Of a stretch of DNA of 64,000 nucleotides, positions 58,676-64,000 are shown one piece after another. The notes beneath the pieces are model-generated. The model saw nothing but the letters and a program-made list of their open reading frames with translations. It did no database searches and was not told where the DNA came from. The translations under genes and the position numbers were made by a program. The stretch is from Erythroxylum novogranatense. Taxonomy: Eukaryota; Streptophyta; Magnoliopsida; Malpighiales; Erythroxylaceae. Positions within the stretch are counted from its first letter, which is position 1, and each line of letters starts with the position of its first letter. The stretch covers positions 33,993,402 to 34,057,401 of the forward strand of contig CM057230.1 in assembly GCA_029891385.1 (NCBI GenBank), written 5' to 3'.

Positions 58676-61600
58676 ATTGTTAAACTTGACAAGGGTGAGA
58701 TTAAATGGTGATAATCATGAGACTTAAAACATGAAAATCCAATGTCCTTGAGGAGCAAGAGTCTTTCTAACCATTAAACATAACCATGATATTCATGAGG
58801 AAAGCAATATGACCCAACACAAAAGAGACCATGATACTTATAAAATGTGTAGGAAAAAGAAGTAATCAACTTGCATTATATTGTTGAGCAGTATGGAGAG
58901 TTTTAAAAATATAAAACTGCTAAGGACATATGATCCACTTTAGCTGCACATTTTGGAGGCACCTTAGTGACCAAAGTGAGGTTACTATCAAGTTTAATAC
59001 ATATAAGAAATGGTCGAATCACACAATGTAAAAGCATTTGAGTCATATGTGAAATATGATAAGTAAGTTATGTGATGTTGGTTATAAACTATTAAATGAG
59101 CAATAAATACAAGTTGTGATCCATTCATTAACTTATAGTTAGAAGCAAATGAAAATGCATCTAATTCACAATGAAACTATTAAGACAATGGAAGATGCTA
59201 CGAGGCATCTCATACCATAAGATAAATGTCTTGAAGTCTCTAAAATGTCTTTCGAGGCATATGTAGTTAATTTTAGCTCTTATGAAGCTATGAACTAAAA
59301 GCATAAGCATCATGGTGGGCCTAAATGAAAAAAGAGTAAGAGAAATACCCACTATAATTAGGACTACAAGAAGGCAAAGTGGAATCAATATGGAAAAGAA
59401 AATTGTCCTTTTAAAAAGTAGAACATTGAAAGTGATAAGTAATTTAATTTTGGCAATAAAGGTCACGTTTCTCACGGTTATAACAAGCCTAAAAAGTTAT
59501 AATCTTATTTTACAAATGCTTGTTTTATTAATGCCTCTTATTATATTTTTCTAACTAAATCACATTCTTTATGGATTACAGATTCAAGAGCAACTAACCA
59601 TGTAGCAAAAGATAGAGATGCCTTTATGAAATTCCATAAAATACCGTATGGAACGTGACGGGTTTATATAGGAGACAACTTAGGGGTTGTTGAAAAAGGG
59701 AATGAAACTTGCAAATTACTCGCGTGATAATTGATTCTTGATCCTTTGTGAAATGTTTTATGCTCTAAATATTCGACATAATCTTATCTATGTGTTAGTT
59801 AATCAGTATTGGTTTTTATGTAAATTTTTATAATGGTGGAATGGATTTATATCTTGGAAATATTCCTTATGGATATAGATTTATATTGTATAGTTTTATT
59901 GTTTTTGATGTTGTTCATTTAAATAATTCTATAAGTTATTATGTGTACATCATGTAGTGATTCCAATATGGATGTAATTTTGTGGCATACTAGACCATGC
60001 TATATAGGTCAAAATTGAATAAATCAATTAGTGAAAGAAGGCCTCTTAGTTGATTTACATCAAGTAAATTTACCTATTTGTAAGCATTTTCTAGTTGGTA
60101 ACAAGGCAAAAAAGTCATTTAGAAAGGGAACACAAGCTTCTTATCCATTGCAATTGATTACTTCTTCACTTTTGTAGATGATTGTATTTAGTATGGTCAT
60201 GTCTATTTGATTTCTCACAAATTAGAAGCATTAAATTGTTTTATGAAGTTTATAAATTTAGTAGAGAATTAATTAAACAAGAAAATAAATACATTGTGAA
60301 ATGATCAAGGACAAGAACACTTGCATGATAAGTTCAAGATGTGTGATGAAAAAGGAATAGAAAGTTAAATATTCCACAAACCCCATAATAAAATTGTTTG
60401 TAGAAAGACATATAGAATGCCACACGAAATGGTTATGTCCATTATGGCACAAGCAAATCTACTAATCACCTATTGGGGTGATGTATTGTTTAAAATCACT
60501 TATGAACTTAATCAAGTGCCTATGAATTCATTTACAAACAATTTATATGAGTTATGGACATAAAGAAAACTTGACATGAAATATCTAAGTCCATGGGGGT
60601 GCGCTATCCTTGTTCATAATTTCTCTCATAAATATAGGAAACTATTCCAAGAGGGAATAAAAGTATCTTTATTAAATATTTTGAATACTTAAAAGGGTAT
60701 ATGTTCATATATAAACGAGGTAATAAGGGTGTAATTGAATTTGAATCACAAGATGTTACATTTTTAGAAAATGACTTTCTAAAGTAGAGTGAAATAGGAA
60801 AACACCTATTTTCATATGAAACTCTTGATCAAAATACTTCAAGAGGGACTTTATCCAAGTGGAAGTGGTCTAGAACTTAAAGAATTATCTCAAGGATAGT
60901 TAATATTACAACCTACTGAAAGTTTACACATTATATTTTCCATGAAATATGTTTATGTTGAAGTAATTGCGGTATGATTCCCTGATTTTTTTTGAAATAA
61001 AAGAGGAAATTTATTTGATTATCCTAAAAAATGATAATGAGCCAAGTAATGTACACGAGGCTATTACTAGACCTACCATAGAGGAACATATGCATGCAAT
61101 AAAAGAAAACTGACTTCTTCAAGTTGGGACCAAGTTTAAGACTTGGTTGACCTCATTAATGGGTGCAAAGCTATTAGGAACAAATGGGATCTCAAAATAA
61201 AATGAAATAATGATGGCAGTATTGAAAGATATAAGCCACACCCCGTAGCAAAAGGACTTAAACAATATGAGGGAATTGAATATGACAAGGCATTTTCACA
61301 TATTGTGAGGCTTGCTTCAATTTATTTAACTTTAGCTATAGTAGCCGATTTGGATTTTGAATAACATCAAATGGATATAAGGACTGATTTTTTTTCTAAA
61401 AGGAGAATTAGAAGAAAAAATCTGTATGAAGCAACCTATAAGTTTCATTGAGACAGGCTAAGAATATAAAGTATGCTAGTTATTGAAATAGATTAATGTT
61501 CTAAAGTAGTCTTCAAGACAATGATATCTATGTTTTCATAACATACTCATTTCATATGATTTTCATATGCTTGTTGAAAATCACTATTTATATATTAAAA

Positions 61601-62480
61601 GATCTAAAGATAAATTTGCAGTTTTATTTTTACACATGTGTGACAATTTTATTGCTTGTAATGACTATGAATTTGTTAAGCAAATCAAGATTGGTTTTCA
61701 TCTGAATATGAGACGAAAGATATGGGTGAAGCTGTATACATTCTTAGAGTTAAGACTTAAAGAGATTGTTCACTTTCTCAAGCGAGTTACATTCAAAATA
61801 TTTTATAATGATTTTATATGCAAGATTGCAAACAAACAAATAATCCTATTGCTAAAGTTAAAGCTCTTAAAAAGAGATCTTGCTTATCTATCCATAAAAA
61901 AGGGAACAAATGAAAAAAATTCCCTATTCCAATTTAGTTGGAAGTCTCTTATATGCCTTGGTATATACAAAGTAAGGTATTTGTTACTATATTAGAATGG
62001 TGAGCAAATATCAGCCAAACCTAGAAAAAACAGATTGGAAAATAGTAAAGAGAATATTGAGGTATCTAAAGCGTACAATTGATTATGTATTGTGTTATCA
62101 AGGTGATGATCTATGTTAGATTTAGATAAGAGAAAATCTACTTATGGATATGTTTTCTTACTAAATAGTGGTGTTATATCATGGAAAAGTAAGAAATAAT
62201 CATATGTTGCTTTATCCATAATGGAAGTTGAATTTATAGCAATTTTAGTAACAATATTAGAGGCCATGTAGCTTAGATGATTCTTGGTTAGTTTAGGAGT
62301 CACTGAAAGTGGGATTAATCTAGTAACAATCAACTCTGATTGTCAAATAATAATTGCATATACTAAAGACCCAAAATTTCATTGTAAAACTAAACATATA
62401 GGTACTAAATACAATTATGTGAAAGATATAGTTGTATAAGGAGCATGAAGTAAATATGTACACGATGTTGGAGTTATGTA
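58676..62480 (+). pseudogene. Copia-G: heavily decayed copia gag-pol relic
   Basis: Gag words appear from 58676 and become clear near 58960-59230 (FNTYKKWSNHTM; MEDATRHL). A zinc-knuckle remnant (near 59410-59480), protease (WITDSRATNHVAKDRDAF near 59573), integrase (about 59950-60650), RT (about 61090-61990) and RNase H (LDLDKRKSTYGYVFLLNSG near 62114) follow in copia order. The RT box is MCDN at 61636-61647 in place of YVDD, so even the catalytic Asp pair is damaged. Stops are frequent throughout. The 142-codon ORF 61567-61995 is just a chance open stretch of this RT. It is a third copia lineage, distinct from Copia-A/B/C and Copia-D. Confidence 0.8.
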
Positions 62481-62489
62481 AATATAGTG

Positions 62490-64000
62490 CCTGGAAAGCA
62501 AGTGTATTTACATATAACTTTATCTTCTTCGATTCTGATTTTGTAATGAAAATATTTATTATTAATAAAACAAAAGAGTTTGGTTTTATCTGTATGAGCA
62601 ATATATATCTGGTCATAAGGTACCAAGATTCTTTTGTAAGTAATATACATATACATAGAGATGTATGAGAAACATGTATATTATTAGAATCAATTAATTG
62701 ATTCACGTTGCATAATCAAGTTGGTCGCTTGATTATGGTTTAGACCGTAGTGTAGCGATTTATCTCCATATAAGTAAAGGAGTTTACTTGAGGAATGATG
62801 AGTTTCATATCATGATAGTAGTTGACCATCGATAATAGCACTATTAAATGAATTGAATCAAGTATGTTTTCAAGAATAAAGTGGGCGTTACTTTAATCTT
62901 AAAACATACAACTTAAGCATTCGCTTATTATGAACCATAATCTTGATGAGTGGTGAACTCATATATGTTTCATTATAATTCTTGATATGATCGGAATGGA
63001 TTTTTTCAGAGTATTAATCCAGTGTCTGCATGTTAAAATTATTAATTGAAACATGTATCAGGGAACATTCACTCAAATAAATAGTTTATAGTGTTATCAT
63101 CTCTGACTAACTACCCATCAAGTCTTAACACTGAGATGAGATCTTATCTGTTAATCACCATATAAAGTAAAATGAGAGATCTAGAAGGAAAAACCAACAT
63201 AAGGGCAAAACGATAATTTTACCCTTTGTTGTGCGGATGGCTATAATAAAGGTTCTAAATAGGGTTTGAAATTGGACATGTTCTCATAATATTTAATAAT
63301 TCAAGAGTTAAACTAATTGTCTTTAGTGGAATGACATTTAGTTAATAAGCTAGAATTAATTCCAATGAGATTGAATTAATTTTGGGCTTATTGGAGCTTG
63401 AATTATCAAATTCTAATAAGATTCCCCACTTGGCTTTAAGGAAGGTTATCAAGCTAAGTAAGAAATATAAATGGAGGTTAATTATAAGCCTATAATTGAA
63501 TCTTGGGCTTGGTCTAATTAAAGAAGCCCAAATGTACATTTAGTAATGGGCTTAGTTTTTGGTTTAATGTAATTAATTAGATTAATTATATTAAAACAAT
63601 TTTTTTTAGAAGAAGATAACAATTTCGGTTATTCCTAGGTTAAATGTGTAACCACACATTTGACATTAAAAATGCTAAATAAGGATGGTCTTTATTATGG
63701 TTAATCATCATTAAATGGAGTTATGAACTTACCATTAAATGGTTTAATGGTTGTCTTTTAATGTTGGCTTGTAACCTATTTACATTCATTATATTAAAGA
63801 TGAAAGATGTACATTAGATAGACCATCTTCCTTCTTTCTTCTTGGCAAAACCGAAATTGGGTATTGAATTTTAGGTTATGATCTTTTCAAATAGCCATCA
63901 TAAAGATAAATGAAGATAATCTCATTTATTGGCTATTTTATGAGTGATTAATGAAAGAAGTGATGCATTTGATGCCTCTCTCTCCTTCCATCCATGCATA
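62490..64000 (+). repeat. Probable 3' LTR of Copia-G, running out of the window
   Basis: Non-coding sequence follows the RNase H relic immediately. TTATTATTAATAAAACAAAA near 62551 resembles an R-region poly(A) signal, and ACCGAAATTGGG-type words near 63850 resemble the outer part of plant copia LTRs. The partner LTR was not found, so the boundary and the assignment are uncertain. Confidence 0.4.

Noticed and set aside
61567..61995. Possible independent gene of 142 codons
   Set aside because: Its residues line up with the RT region of copia elements around a damaged catalytic box; it is part of Copia-G.

Overview
The window looks like nuclear DNA of a eudicot-type plant. It has GT-AG introns, three genes with the seven-exon layout of WAT1-related (nodulin-21 / UMAMIT, EamA-fold) transporters, and a thick layer of Ty1/copia, Ty3/gypsy (chromovirus) and L1-type LINE retrotransposons in an AT-rich background. 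No prokaryotic, organellar or viral region is seen. Species cannot be told from the sequence.

Layout. 1-8806: Copia-A, a long-LTR copia element (5' LTR cut by the window edge, 3' LTR 1843 bp), inserted into an older copia remnant, Copia-B (8807-11815). 11816-15388: AT-rich intergenic DNA with a possible MITE and a small dispersed repeat. 15402-29021: an L1-type LINE (ORF1 with a CCHC knuckle; ORF2 with endonuclease, reverse transcriptase, zf-RVT and RNase H), about 6.1 kb, split by Copia-C (16490-24043, minus strand, same family as Copia-A, internally deleted). 29295-44300: three tandem plus-strand WAT1-related genes with almost identical exon lengths. The second carries a 4.5 kb copia element (Copia-D, 33327-37809, perfect 5-bp target duplication) in intron 3. 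44496-49640: Gypsy-E, a decayed chromovirus with paired LTRs, starting 196 bp after the stop codon of the third gene. 49641-51746: non-coding, possibly an old LTR. 51790-55713: Gypsy-F, heavily decayed. 55714-58675: non-coding with direct repeats. 58676-62480: Copia-G, heavily decayed, with a probable 3' LTR running to the window end.

Only the three WAT1-related genes appear intact and likely functional: predicted proteins of 360, 351 and 350 aa, each with continuous reading frame across seven exons. They are expected to be multi-pass membrane transporters of small metabolites (amino acids or auxin in characterised relatives). Every retrotransposon ORF in view carries stops or frameshifts.

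The most interesting signals are (1) the leader of the Copia-A/C family, which holds an array of eight identical AGTCGACT palindromes spaced 20-21 or 32 bp and a second array of short hairpin motifs with apparent compensatory changes; (2) the two-level nesting copia-in-LINE just upstream of WAT1 gene 1; and (3) the intron insertion in WAT1 gene 2. I did not find a clear previously undescribed coding system; the leader arrays are the closest candidate for an undescribed cis-acting structure.
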